Source of the DNA: Cannabis sativa
Lineage: Eukaryota > Streptophyta > Magnoliopsida > Rosales > Cannabaceae
NCBI RefSeq assembly: GCF_029168945.1
Contig: NC_083610.1
Location: 71,911,580-71,975,579, forward strand
Direction of reading: 5' to 3'
Length of the DNA stretch: 64,000 nucleotides
In this document: positions 12,075 to 24,050 of the stretch, one piece after another
Numbering within the stretch: position 1 is the stretch's first letter
How the letters are laid out: each line of letters starts with the position of its first letter
Translations under genes and position numbers: made by a program
The notes under the pieces: generated by a model
What the model was told of the DNA's origin: nothing
Database searches by the model: none
The model's input: the letters and a program-made list of their open reading frames with translations, nothing else

Positions 12075-13330
12075 GTCTTTCTGGGTGAAAAAGTATTTCA
12101 GACTTTTATGATCGGTGTATATCTCACATTTCTAGCCATACAAGTAATGCCGCCAAATATTTAGCACAAATACTACTGCTGCGAGTTCTAAGTCGTGACT
12201 AGGGTACCTCTGCTCATACTCCTTTAACTGCTAAGAAGCATAAGCTATTACCTTTCCAGCTTGCATAAGAATACAACTCAGACCCTGTCTCAAGACAACA
12301 CAATAAATAATAAACTTTTCCTTATCTGAAGGAAGAGTTAACACTGGAGCGTAATTAAGCGCTGCTTTAACTCCTAAAAACTTTTCTCACGCCAATTAGT
12401 CCAAAAAAACTTCAAATTCTTTCGAGTCAGCTCCGTTAGGGGTACAACAATCTTTTAGAAACCCTCAACGAACTGACGATAATACCCAGCTAAACCCAAA
12501 AAGCTTTTAACTTCTATAGCCAGTTTTGGTGTTGGCCAATCTCGAACAACTTCAATCTTGGCCAAATCAACCATGATTCCATCCTTATCCACTATGTGCC
12601 CCAGGAAAGAGACCTGTGATAACCAGAACTCACACTTTTTGAACTTAGCGTACACCTTGTGATCTCGTAATCATTGCAATACTGATTTGAGATATAACTC
12701 ATGTTCCTCTTCTAACTCAAAATAAAATAAAATATCATCAATAAACACAATCACACATCTGTCTAGGTAATCCTTGAACACCCAATTCATGAGGTCCATA
12801 AATGTCGCTAGAGAATCTGTGAGTCCAAAGGACATCACCAGAAACTCATAATATCCATACCGAGTATAGAACACAATTTTTGGGATATCTTCCTCTCGAA
12901 TTCTTAGTTGAGGGTAACCTGAGCGAAGATCGATCTTGGAAAAGACCGTCTTACCCTTCAATTGATCAACTAAGTCATCAATTCGAGGTAGGGGATACTT
13001 GTTCTTGATGGTAAGCTTGTTCAATTCTCTATAATCAATACACATCCGTAGTGACACATCTTTCTTCTTTACAAACTATACCGGAGCACCCCAAGGAGAG
13101 TAACTCGGTCTAATAAACCCCAGGTTTAGTAACTCCTGAAGTTAGATATTTAATTCTTTCGATTCTGCTGGAGCCATTCGATACGATGCTTTTGATACTG
13201 GTTCTACTCCCGAAACTAGCTCAATCACAAATTCAATCTCTCGGGAAGGTGGTAATCTCAGTAGATCTTCAAGAAAAACATCAACGAACTCGCATACCAA
13301 TCTTTTATTCTCAGGTCCAAATGTCATAGG
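12075..13330 (-). pseudogene. pol: Gypsy reverse transcriptase and RNase H, broken
   Basis: RT begins near 13230 ('VEPVSKASYRMAPAESKEL'). It continues after a break at 13057 with '[20 protein letters not shown]' and '[15 protein letters not shown]', and keeps the catalytic 'VFIDDIL' motif. The thumb/connection is at 12455-12655 ('[20 protein letters not shown]', '[16 protein letters not shown]'). RNase H at 12075-12450 is heavily interrupted but '[20 protein letters not shown]' is readable. RT and RNase H would copy element RNA into cDNA in the particle. The catalytic Asp pair is intact, but frame breaks at about 13058-13141 and 12656-12670 kill the polyprotein. Confidence 0.85.
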
Positions 13331-13486
13331 TTGGCCGGTATCCACCGCAGTGACTAGGAACCTCAGACAACCTCTGCACATCAGGTCTTTAGCTTTTAAA
13401 AGTGTTATTCTTGGTATGCGCGTCCCCTGAACTTTACCCACAAACATTACCGAGTTAGCACTGTCGGGCTCAAATACCACCATCTT

Positions 13487-13834
13487 CTACTTGCAGTCGA
13501 TCGTTGCCCCATATTTAGATAGAAAATCCATTCCCAGGATTATGTCAAAATCAGATAGTTGTAACTCAATTTGATTGGCGGTTAATTCACAACAGTCAAT
13601 CCAAAAGGACAAGGATCGAATCCACCTAGTGGATACTATAAGGTCTCCCGAAGGTAACAGAGTACCAAACCCCAAAGCATACACATCACATGGTTTATGA
13701 AAACATTCTATTACTCTACTCGACACGTAAGAGTGAGTAGCTCCCGAATCAAACAACACAGTGTAAGAACAACCATTTATAGATAATTGACATGTCATCA
13801 CTAACGGACTAGCATCCGCGTCAACCTGAGTCAT
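13487..13834 (-). pseudogene. pol: Gypsy aspartic protease
   Basis: A 115-codon open stretch has the retropepsin active site 'VLFDSGATHSYVSS' and the downstream 'FDIILGMDFLSKYGATIDC', both standard in plant gypsy proteases (RVP_2). It would cleave the Gag-Pol polyprotein. Stops separate it from gag upstream and from RT downstream, so it is a relic although the active-site triplet DSG is intact. Confidence 0.85.
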
Positions 13835-14916
13835 GGTAAATAGTCATCCCGGGTTCTGGTTGGTATTCTTCTTCGACTCTTATTTCTTGGAATGAGGACA
13901 ATCTCTAATAAAGTAGCCTACCATGCCACACTGAAAATAAGTTTTGGCTCGGCATTCACCCTGATGGTGTTCTTGCATTTTGGACACTCAGGGTATGATC
14001 GGAATGAAGATTTGCGACCTTCCGCTTGTGATCAGGGTTACCATCATTGGTCCCCTTACTGACATTACCACTTACAGGAGGATTTGATGTCGTGGCGGCA
14101 TCCTTTACAGCCTGCTTCTTAATCACATGATGCCCTGCCTCCTCATCTACTAAGGCTAGTGGTAATCTTCAAGTCTCGACTGATTGTGGCATTCAGTCCT
14201 CTCACATATTTTTGTTTCTTGGTGAAATGTGTAGGCACCAGATCACCAGCAAATTTAGACAGCCGATCGAACTCCAGAGTGTATTCGGCCACAGTCCTTT
14301 TTCCCTAAGTCAGTTTTATAAAGTCTTCCATATGTGAAGTCCTTACAGCGATGTTATAAAACTTTTCCTCAAACAAACTCTTAAACTCATCCCAAGTCAT
14401 CGTACTAACATCTCGAGTCTGCCCCACAATGTCCCACCAGACGCGGGCATGATCTTGTAACATAAAGGCAATACAATGCACTCTTTCTATTCTCGTCACC
14501 CCCATATTATCTAGGATGTGGGTAATAGTACTCATCCATTGCGCAGCTTTAATTATATCAGCACCTCTCAGAAATGTTGGAGGTTGCAACTTTACAAAAC
14601 ACTCAAATACTAAATCTCTGTGCGGTAGTATGAGTCCCTAGTTACCCACCACTGGCATAGGAGCTGGTGGTAAAACTTATTCTGCAGGGGCTGTCGATGC
14701 TAGTTACCTCAACTGACGTAATTCTTCTTCTTAACGAAGTATGATACCTCGCATTTTTTGAAACATCTACTGCTAGTCAGCAGGCAGATTAGCATTGCCA
14801 ACCGTAGCATGATCCCTCGGATTCTGCGGAGGCGCAGGCAGTGCCGGTGGATTGGTTTGGTCTACAATAGGCTCTACTTGCTCGCCATGTGGTTTAGGTG
14901 ATTGTGGAGGGTCCAT
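13835..14916 (-). pseudogene. gag: Gypsy gag, broken
   Basis: A likely start is the minus-strand ATG at 14916-14914 ('MDPPQSPKPHGEQVEP'). The capsid-like core is at 14305-14589 with 'FLRGADIIKAAQWMSTITHI', 'MLQDHARVWWD' and 'TWDEFKSLFEEKFY', matching Retrotrans_gag. A nucleocapsid zinc knuckle should be at about 13880-13940. There I read 'TYFQCGMVGYFIRDCP', in which the first Cys (now Tyr) and the His (now Phe) are lost. Several stops occur between these parts. Confidence 0.8.
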
Positions 14917-15230
14917 TTTCACAAATAACCCTGTAATCAATAACCCCGGCGAGTTAGACACCAATACCACACATATGCAGTTATTACCTTTAAACCCTAA
15001 CTCAACTATTTCATTCTAAATACATAAACATTTATCAATTAATATACTAAGCATGGCTTTCATATCACAACTATACTAGATGCTCACATAATGCCTAAAA
15101 TGGAAAGTAGTAAATAAATAATCACATAAGTAGTTAAGCGTTTACTCTCTACACTTACTGCACCACGAGCTGAGCTTGCCTCTGACGATGATATGTTTAG
15201 CCAGTCTACAGGAAGTTTAAAAACTTTGGC

Positions 15231-15244
15231 GCTCTAATACCAAA
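15231..15244 (-). other. Gypsy primer-binding site
   Basis: The minus strand reads TTTGGTATTAGAGC next to the LTR end. This matches the initiator-Met site TGGTATCAGAGC with one change (C to T), another trace of decay. Confidence 0.75.
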
Positions 15245-15245
15245 T

Positions 15246-17150
15246 TGTAACGCCCTAACAATTAGGCACGCTACGAAAGCCGATATTGAAACCCTAATCC
15301 CATTAATCCGAGATTACTAAAAAGATAAGCGCAGGTAAATTTAAACTTTATTAACAACAGAATGAAAATATAACTTGTAATAATTTTTAACTTTACAATA
15401 AACCAAAAGGTACAAGTTTCGGGATCCCATAAACATTTTCAAAAAATATTACAAATTTATTTCACGTGTCGACCTAAGCAGTAAATCAGCGGTTTCAAAA
15501 TACATTACTGGTAGACCCCAACTCGCTTGGTCTAGTATGGCCCGAACATGTACAAGCACCGCCAAGCTCTCGCACTCATGGCTAATCACAGACTGATTTA
15601 TCCTTTCTTGCATGGTAGAGCACTCGTGAGCCAAGCCCAGCAAGACAGTATAGATATCAATAATCACAAATAACATATCGCATATATAATAATGTCATTT
15701 CACTTATTGTCTATTTGATATAGACCTGCTTGTTACGCTCACACGCCCGTATATGTCTATGTGGCATAGACCCACCTGTTACGCTCACACGTCTGAATAC
15801 AATACGACCTTAAAATGGTTCGTCTCAATTCTAATTACTGAGTCCAACCAAATTATGCCCTGAATGCATAATTCTTAATCTCAACATCTATAGCATGGCA
15901 TAGCATTTAAACATCAATAATCACTAGGGTAATAACCTTAGACCATATAACCGCTCACTTTAGGGTAATAACCCTAATTTCGGTTTTTAATTAATCACAA
16001 TTATAATATTCAACATGAGCGCCACTGCACTTAACTCTACGTGCTAACTACTATCTTACATGATGTCCCGTAAACGTGGAGATTCTAAATCCCTGGGTGC
16101 TCCTAACCAAGTGTCGGTAATCCTAGTCACAATTTTGAAAATTCACAAATAGGGTTAATCCCTAAATTCATTCTCACATAATTATTAAATTGGCATTCAA
16201 ATCCAAATAAACATATAGAGCTCGGAACGAGCTCTCCAATGATACTCAAAACATTCAAAACGGAGTTCGAATCACAAAGTTATGAATATTCGAATAACGC
16301 GTTCAAAACTACCCAGAAACACAAGGCGGGCCACGACACCTGGGTTGGAAACCCAAGATTTAGAAGGGGCAGCCACGACACCCAGTTAGTGGGGCCACGG
16401 AGCCTGCGTTCCAAACCTAGAAACCCTAACATGCAGCAACACGAAACCAAACCTAACTCACACCTAATTCACCTAAAACATGCTTACATACAAAAATCAA
16501 TCAACACATAATATAACTACTTCAACAGGGGGATATCAAGACATTAAACAAGCTCTTCCAACACTTATATACACATTTAAGATCAAATTTAACAACTATC
16601 AAAGTATTCTCAAAGCTTGAGCTAAAATCAACACAATATCAATTCAAAAGAATGGACAACAAAGTCCTACATACAACCCAATATTTCAACATGCAACTCC
16701 AAGTAATTCAGTAAATTAAAACCCCAATCTTCAATCTAAAATTCACACAAACATACACAAAGGCAATACACACAATTCTAAAGCTTTATTCACCTACAAA
16801 TCATCAAAACACCACAATAACACAACTATGCAATTAAGAATACAATTCATGGAAACACACATTTTCAACTTCAAATTACAACAACAAAATAAAAAGAAAA
16901 GAGATGGAAACTACATCAAGCTCTAAACCACAATCTTCTTCAAGTTCCAAGCACAATCCAAACTTTAATCTTTGAAAAGAAAATGCAAAATGAAGAATGG
17001 AGAAAAAGAGAGAGATGGTCAGTTTTTGGGTAAGAAAATCATAGATGTGTTTTTTTTCTTATTTTGTAAAAATTCCTCTTTTATCGATAATTAATTAAAT
17101 GGCCAAAAAGACCAAAATACCCCTAAAGTCATAATATAGCATATGCACCA
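15246..17150 (-). repeat. Gypsy 5' LTR, truncated
   Basis: Starts TGTAACGCCCTAAC and follows the left LTR (without the MITE) until about ATATGCACC near 17150, then stops matching. The last ~418 bp present at 9978-10395 are absent, and I did not find them elsewhere in the window. Confidence 0.8.
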
Positions 17151-17282
17151 TTATAAATATATTCGGTCAATAGAATAATCACGACCAAAAGATGAAATTC
17201 CATATCTCGGAAAAAATATGAAAAATAGATTACCCTGAGAATCCCATATCTTACAAGTCTAAGATATCAACGACCCGAGATA
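17151..17282. other. Unassigned 132 bp at junction
   Basis: Lies between the broken gypsy LTR and the first family R LTR. Its right half (ATCTTACAAGTCTAAGATA, then TCAACGACCCGAGATA) resembles the sequence right of the 4.1 kb element at 33655-33695. Origin unclear. Confidence 0.4.
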
Positions 17283-18387
17283 TCATATTCGGCTGGTACT
17301 TTAGAAGATGACACATCAACCTTAAGAAATATTAATCGCCAAATATAATGGCAATTATATTTATAAATATTAAATGGAATAACTATTTAAATGCAGAAGT
17401 CAATAGTGTATATTTATAACTCGCAGACTGCACAGTCGTTAGCGAGGCACAAATGTACGAACTATTGACTCATGTATTGACGAGAAACTATTTCGTGTCA
17501 GAAGACATAATTGCGAGGATGATATCAATAATATATAGCGAGGCATCAACCCCGCCCTGTGTGGAAAGGTGTTGACGAGGCGAGTTAGCTGTTAGAACAC
17601 TTAGCGTATAATACACATTGTACTAACTAAGTATAACAGCTTGAAGGACATGAATAGCGAATAACGAGACACCCATCTCGCTATAGGAAGGCATACTCCT
17701 GCTACCTTCTCTAATAAGCTCCAGACATCTTTCAATGAGTTCCACTGCTCCATCGTGCCAGCTCTCTCAAAAAGAAGTTGACATTCAAATGATGCTAGCT
17801 GTTGAAGTTTATCTTGTCACCAAGAACTGTGATTGTCAGATGGAGCGTTATGTTTTCATGCACAGAAACGACAGGATTTACATTATCAACCTCAGAAAGA
17901 TGTGGAAAGAGCTCCAGCTTGCTGCCAGGGTTATTGTTGCTATTGTACCAAGCGAGATAGCCCGGCAGGATATACTTTGCAGCATACCTTATTCCACGTC
18001 AGCGTTGACTCTTTTAAAAGCGGCTTAATTCACAGCTGTATGTTTTCAAATAATAACCGTATTTATTTATGTGGAGCATGATTATAGTCCACAATTTTAG
18101 GAAAATAATATTGTGAGACTCGAATTTGAATGTAATTAACTGCCAACCTATGTTATTATAAATAGGGGCAGAATGTACGAAAAAAAAATCCTTGAGAAAA
18201 AAAAAAGACTCCTAGTTCTGTATTAGAAAAATCTGAATAAGATTGACTCGTGGACTATGCAGAGTTAACTGCAAAAACACGTAAAAAAAACTTGGTGTTA
18301 TTGTTGCTTCTTTTATTTTCTATACTTTTTGTGTTAAATTTATCACGAAATTAGGTTCATTATCGCTAACAAAAATTTGCGTTAACA
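17283..18387 (+). repeat. Family R LTR, copy 1, carrying RPSA fragment
   Basis: Matches 18478-18518 plus 28458-29541 along its length and ends in GCGTTAACA. The start is blurred: copy 2 begins TGTTATACCC, while copy 1 has a diverged ATATCATATTCGGCTGG. A TATA box TATAAATA at 18157-18164 is followed 230 bp later by the LTR end, so everything before it is U3. The U3 includes a ribosomal protein SA gene fragment at 17735-18028. Immediately downstream is GTTTGGTACTTTCATTGAGAG, probably the primer-site region. Confidence 0.7.
17735..18028 (+). pseudogene. RPSA: 40S ribosomal protein SA N-terminal fragment captured in LTR U3
   Basis: The 97-codon open frame starts at ATG 17735 and reads like the N-terminus of plant 40S ribosomal protein SA (uS2, p40). 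Recognisable stretches are '[14 protein letters not shown]', '[13 protein letters not shown]', '[10 protein letters not shown]' and '[12 protein letters not shown]', in the family's order and spacing. The full protein is about 300 residues; only the first ~70, perhaps 95, are present. The similarity fades after 'VAI', although a 'QDI' survives. Several substitutions lie at positions I expect to be conserved. The frame is in the LTR sense direction and upstream of the LTR TATA box, so it would be transcribed mainly as the 3' end of element RNA. It is a transduplicated gene piece, not a working ribosomal gene. Confidence 0.75.
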
Positions 18388-18477
18388 GTTTGGTACTTTC
18401 ATTGAGAGCCTACGTGAAAAAAGCTAAGATTAAATTCGTTGTAATCACTTAAAAATGAATTATGACAAATATACCCC
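18388..18477 (+). other. 90-bp remnant between the two family R LTRs
   Basis: The only sequence between the end of LTR copy 1 and the start (TGTTATACCC) of copy 2. There is no coding capacity and no clear polypurine tract. The element is therefore either TRIM-like or has lost its whole gag-pol. Confidence 0.6.
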
Positions 18478-18518
18478 TGTTATACCCAAAATTTGGCTGG
18501 TACTTCAGAAGATGACAT
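18478..18518 (+). repeat. Family R LTR copy 2, left piece
   Basis: First 41 bp of LTR copy 2 (TGTTATACCCAAAATTTGGC and on), cut by the family T element at 18519. It continues at 28458 with a 5-bp target duplication (GACAT left, GACAC right). Confidence 0.75.
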
Positions 18519-20367
18519 TGTTGGGTTTTGTGCCCTAAATAAAATGCATTTCAATATAATCAGATTTACTTATTAATAAAGATCAGAAATAACATTTTAT
18601 GTTGCATGGTTCACATGATTTATTTCATGATTATATATATAATGTATGAATTCCATTTAAGTCCAGAACATATGAATTTGTTAATGATTATAGTGTTGTC
18701 AGCACAGTGGAATATAATCTTAATTATATGTTAGAAAGTTTATTCCCTGATTTGTCAGAACACTGGATTTAGACTGACATGGTATAATCAGCGATATGTA
18801 TTCTTACACCTTGGAAAAGTGTTATGTTCTTTCCAGGACATTGGCAAAGTTTACCAGTATCGGATGTATGGAGTATACATCGGAAGGGACCGATATTGAA
18901 CTTTGATTAGATATATTAGAATTTACCGTAATATCTATTCAATTCAATATCACCTGTTGATCCTAGATCAAATGATCTTAATCCTGATATGATTAGGTTC
19001 AATCTCAAGAGTGTTATTCGTGTTCTTTGATTTGTTAGTTAAGCCTACTTTTGGGTCAGGGTGATACGTACATTTTGGGAACACGGTAGTGCAATTGAGT
19101 GGGAGAGCTAACATAAATATGGAATCTATAGCTTCTATTTGGCGAATAGAAAGTAAAGGATGATTTCCTTCGAGCTTAACCAAACGAAAATAAATGGTGG
19201 ATTACTCATTTCACTTAGCTAAAATATCATTTATACAGGGTTAAGTGTTTTAAGGATAAAATACATTGTAGGGTGTTACGGTAATTTAATCCCTTTACAG
19301 TGTAAATCATCTATATAGAGGATCATTGATCAAATTAGGATTATAACAATGGATAACTAATGACGTGTCTATATCATGGAACATATAGAGCGTTCTATAT
19401 GACTGAGAGTGCAATTCCAAGTTCTAAGAGTGGATTCAATAAGGAATTAATAAGTTAGGGAATTTACTTGGTAAATTCGGTTCGACTTATTGGAAGCTTG
19501 GTTATATAGACCCATGGTCCCCATACTAGTTGAGACCATACTGCTTGTAAGACTCAGTTAATTGATTTTAATTAATCAATTATAATTCTAAAGTTAGACT
19601 ATGTCTAGTTTATGAATTTTCACTAAGCAAGGGTGAAATTGTAAAGAAAAGATATTCTAGGTTTATTTATTAATTAAGATATTTTATATGTCTAAATTAA
19701 TAAATATATTAAATGGCAATATTATTTAATAATTATTTTTAAGTTATTAAATAATTAGAATTGGCATTTAAAAGGTTAAATTAGAAAATTGGCATTTTTG
19801 AGAAAATGGGAATGAGAAATAACAAAATGGGAAAGTTGCAAAGTGAGGCCCAATTTCCTATTCTAGCCGCCCACTATGCATAGGTTTACCATTTTATTTT
19901 TTCCATTATTTTAATGCCACACAATTCTAACCTAAACCTAGAGGGCATTCTATAAATAGAAAGTGTTGGCTTCAGGAAACTCATAACTTTGCACATTGTT
20001 TCCTTCAGAGAAAAGCCAAGCCGCCCCTTCTCTCTCTTTTCTTCTCTTCTAATTTCGAAATTCCCTTGAGTGAATGAGTAGTGCCCACAAACATGAAGTG
20101 GTACCTCAATCATAGTATGTAAGACTGTGGAAAATCAGCACCAACAAGAAGGAGAGAAAGAGATCCAGATTCAGATCTTGATAATGCTCTGCTACAGAAA
20201 GGAATCAAGTGCTAGAGATCTGAATGGAAGGAGTCATTATATTTCGCTGCACCCAATGTAAGGTTTTCTTAAACTCTTATGTGTTTATTTCGTTGTTTTA
20301 GAATTCATATTAGGATGTTAATGAAACATACTTGGTAGTAAATCTAGATCCTGGTAAAATATTTCCA
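18519..20367 (+). repeat. Family T 5' LTR (3' tip deleted)
   Basis: Starts TGTTGGGTTTTGTGCCC and carries the LTR TATA box TATAAATAG at 19951. It should end TTTCCAACA but stops at TTTCCA, because a 13-bp deletion has removed the terminal ACA and the first part of the primer site. Confidence 0.8.
19951..19959 (+). promoter_or_regulatory. LTR TATA box
   Basis: TATAAATAG in the 5' LTR of the family T element. The same box is at about 28038 in its 3' LTR and is the likely core promoter for element RNA. Confidence 0.5.
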
Positions 20368-23300
20368 GAGCCATGTTAATGATTTACTTTCATGTAATAT
20401 GAATTAAAATGATGTTTTATATGTTATGTGTTGATTTGGAGGGTTTCATTCTTGGTTTATGTGCTTATGTGATGAAAGTTTATGTTGTACGATTTTTTTT
20501 CATGAAAAATATTTTTTCTATTTTTGAAAATATTTTATTTGGATTCCTTGTAAAAAAATTAAGCAATTTTCGTTCTTAGGGAACTTAATTCCGATGAAAA
20601 ACGAAAAAGATATGAATTTTGGAAAATCAGGATTCAAGGCTGTCGAGTGGGTGCTCGTGAGCACCAGGCACTCGGTCAGCCCCCCCCCCTCATCCGCGCG
20701 CATGAATCCTGCAGCTGACCGAGTTTTCTCGGTTAGGCATACTGCAGGCGCCGAGTTTACTCGACATCCCCTCCATGTCCGCGCGCGTAAGCCCCTGCAT
20801 GCAGCCTATTTTGGGCTGCTCGTGCAGCCTTGCTGCCAGCAGTCCCAAATTGCGATTTTTTTGGGGTTTTTTCCATAAAAATCCAATTTTTTATGGGATT
20901 GTTTCCCAAAATTCATTTTTCCAATTTTAAATATTTCCAATTTTAAAATATTTTCAATTTGGAATTTTTTTCAATTTTAAATATTTCCTATTATGGTCAG
21001 ATTTAAAAAAATTTGTTAACTTCTTCAATATTTATATATTATTTAATTATAAGATTAGATATTTTGATATTTAACATATTTTAAATTAAAAGATAACTTT
21101 GTCTTTTTCTTTAAAATATTATATTAAAATTATCTTATATGACAAATTAAATAATTAATAAATTTGAAATTAACATAGATATTTTTATAGATTTACTTAC
21201 CATAATATTTTCAAATTCAAAAGTCTGTTATTTTGTTAAATATTTAATTATTTATAAATTATAAGTTTAAAAATGATATTTTTCTATATATATCATTTTT
21301 TTTCTTATTGGAAATTTATAAATCATATCTTAAATATTTAAATAACTTAGATATTTTTGTAGAAATTTGAATATTGCTTAATTTGAGATATTTTGACATA
21401 TAATTATTGTAATTATTATTTATTTATTATTTTATTCCTAAAATAATAATTATCTAACCAAATATATTTTAAATTGATTTATTTTATTAAATTATAAGGT
21501 TTGAAAGTGATATTGAAGATTCTTTCTTTCAAATCATTGATCTTATTTGATATTTAATTTAATTTAATTCAAATAAACTTAGATATTTTAAAATTAGTTT
21601 CCTTTATTTTGAGATTTTAAGGTTTGTTTTAACAACCCTAAATTTTCAAAATTTATTTGGTTAGTTTAAGAATAATAATTTAATTATATTAATATCTTAT
21701 TTCACATCTGTTACATGGACAATGTTTGTTTATTTATTTATATTGTTTATTAAAATTTTTTTTAAACAAACCTATTATTTATTTGATCTAAATTGCTATG
21801 ATTAACTTGTTGACAGATCCAATGATCTGATTTTAATCATAGTCCAATTGTCAATAGGTCTTATGAATAATTTGTAACAGGTAATTTTTGTACTTCTTTC
21901 ATCTGTGTAAACCTAATAACATGATAGGGCCCATCCAAATCATTTGACCTGTGTAAGCCTATATGTTTGCTATTGGGCTTAGATGCATATAGGTAGCCCA
22001 TTTAAGTTTTACTAAGTAAATAGACTAGGTTGCTAAAATAAAATTTGACATAAGTAATTTTATTTAGGCCCAATTAGATTTGGGCTTATTCAATGAATAA
22101 CAATTGTTTATTTTAAGGTTAAATTCCTCTCTTTTGGGCCTTGTGTGAGAGTTGGGAGCCAATAGAAGTGGGTACGACATACTGAACCCAGCTCCCCCTC
22201 ACATGAACTACCCCAATTGTGAAGGTCCATTTTCCTTATTTAAATAATTGTATTAGGTTAATTATATTAGTCTAACCTAATTAAAATTGAATTAGCAACA
22301 TAATTAACTTTTAAAATATATGAAATTTATTTTTCATTTTAATATTTTAAAGTTAATTTTAGAAAAACACTTAGTTAATGATATATATTCTAGATAGTTA
22401 TTTCTAGTACTAGTTATTATTTCTAATATTAAATAGGAAAATATCATTGATTGTGAAATTAATTGTTTCATAATTAATTTTGGTACAATCTAAGTTTAGT
22501 ATATTTTCCTAGTATTAAACTAGAATTAATAATTAAGTTTCTTCTATACTTAATTATTTATTTCTTGAATTTAATACATTTAATAAAATTGAAAATTTCA
22601 ATATCCAAGTTGATTTTCATCATGATACTTAAATATTGTTATTTTCATGTCAATTAATTAAAGTTGAAAATTATCTTAAGTTTGGAATCTTATTTCAGAA
22701 TAACTTAATTTGAATAATTTTCAAAATATATTTTTTATTTTATTTTATTAATCTTTTTCCCAAAATTTCGAAATTGCATTTCTTTAATGCAGAAATTTTG
22801 AATTTTATTTGAAAAATAGATTAAAGTTGAAAATTATTTATTCTAATTTTGGACCAACTTAAATCAATAATTTTTTCATTTAATGATTAATTAAAATAAA
22901 TGAACTGAAATATATTATAATTAGAAATTGAATTAATTAGTCAATAAAAGTCTAGATAGATATTATCTGTTTTGCTTGAAGTATTTTTCTAGTGTATTTA
23001 ATTAAATAGAAAATTAATATTTAAGTCTATTCTTAATCATGATACTTAAATATTTGAAATTTTTCTTAAATATTTAATTAAATAGGAAAATTATATTGTT
23101 GTTGTAAATTAATTTTATTAATTAATTTTGGGCCAACATAAAATTAGAATAATTTTTCCAGGATTTATTTTATTTTATTTTAAAGCATTTTTGAAAGTAG
23201 TATTCTTATACATTTCATTTTTCGAAATGCAATATATATTTATAGAAAATTAAATTTGAGTTGTAAATTAATTTAAATTAATTTTGAAACAACTTAAATT

Positions 23301-24050
23301 GAATAATTTTCTAAATATTTATTGGAAATTATTACTAAGATGGAAATAATTCACGTTATTTTTATATCCATCTAAGTATAATTTATAAATATTACATTAA
23401 AATTTATATTTAGATTTTTTCATTCAAAATTGGAAATTTTAATTAAATAAATATATATATTTAAAATAAATAAATTAAAATAAGTTTCAGAAGAAAATAC
23501 AACTTTCATTAAATAATGAGCTTTATTATTATTAGGATATTCGATCTCCATTGTTGGTTTTACATAGCTATTGTTTTAGTGAGTTATCCTCCCTAATGGA
23601 GGAACATTCATTAGCAAGTTAGCACCGTTTAATCTCGAAAGATAAGTAATCTTGTAAGTTTTTTATATAGTATTGATCACCCTAATGGTGGTGACTGTAT
23701 AAGACTTGCAAGAATATGAAACAATGGTGGAAGCTCATAAGATAGAATAGCCTTGACTCTCGCCTAAATGGGACAACACGGATTCCAATCTTGATCGAAT
23801 AAAAGGTTGCTAGAATGTTTATCATTTTAGATGAGCTGACAACTCTATTCAATGGATGGTAGCTTTGACTCTCGCCTAAACGGGACACTGATATCAGTTT
23901 GTTGAAGACCTTGGAAATTATTTAGGATTGTATGTTTTAGTATTTTCACTTGTCATTCCTACTTGCTATATGTTTAATAATTTCTTAATTGTGTATGACT
24001 TTATATTTAAACCATGTTATTTTTTTTTATTAAATTATAGTTTAATTTCG
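20368..24050 (+). other. Family T leader, AT-rich, non-coding
   Basis: Begins GAGCCATG, the remaining half of the primer site. No gene is visible. It contains a GC-rich block at 20636-20850 that the sister element at 50049-59909 lacks, short repeats of AATTTTAAATATTTCC at 20915-20990, and two CTCTCGCCTAAA-GGGAC motifs near 23757 and 23871. Confidence 0.6.

Larger units (their letters stand above)
7695..17150 (-). mobile_element. Ty3-gypsy chromovirus (Tekay-like), decayed
   Basis: A minus-strand element with LTRs at 7695-10395 (3') and 15246-~17150 (5', truncated). The internal region of about 4.9 kb carries gag, protease, RT, RNase H, integrase and a chromodomain in the normal Ty3-gypsy order. 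The integrase C-terminus and the chromodomain after it point to the chromoviruses, most likely the Tekay/Del lineage. Many in-frame stops and small shifts show that it is dead. The right LTR loses its last ~418 bp at the junction with the next elements. Confidence 0.85.

Noticed and set aside
17735..18028. Treating this frame as a functional RPSA gene
   Set aside because: It covers only about a quarter of the protein, has changes at conserved positions, and its second copy has a stop and a frameshift.
18968..19183. A 71-codon minus-strand frame ('MVKLEGNHPLLSIRQIEAID') that recurs at 27062-27277 and 63320-63559
   Set aside because: It lies antisense within family T LTRs, so its recurrence is explained by the repeat itself. 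It has no recognisable family and is short.
20594..20878. A 94-codon frame across the GC-rich leader block
   Set aside because: Created by GC-rich sequence with few stops; no similarity recognised and the block is absent from the sister element.
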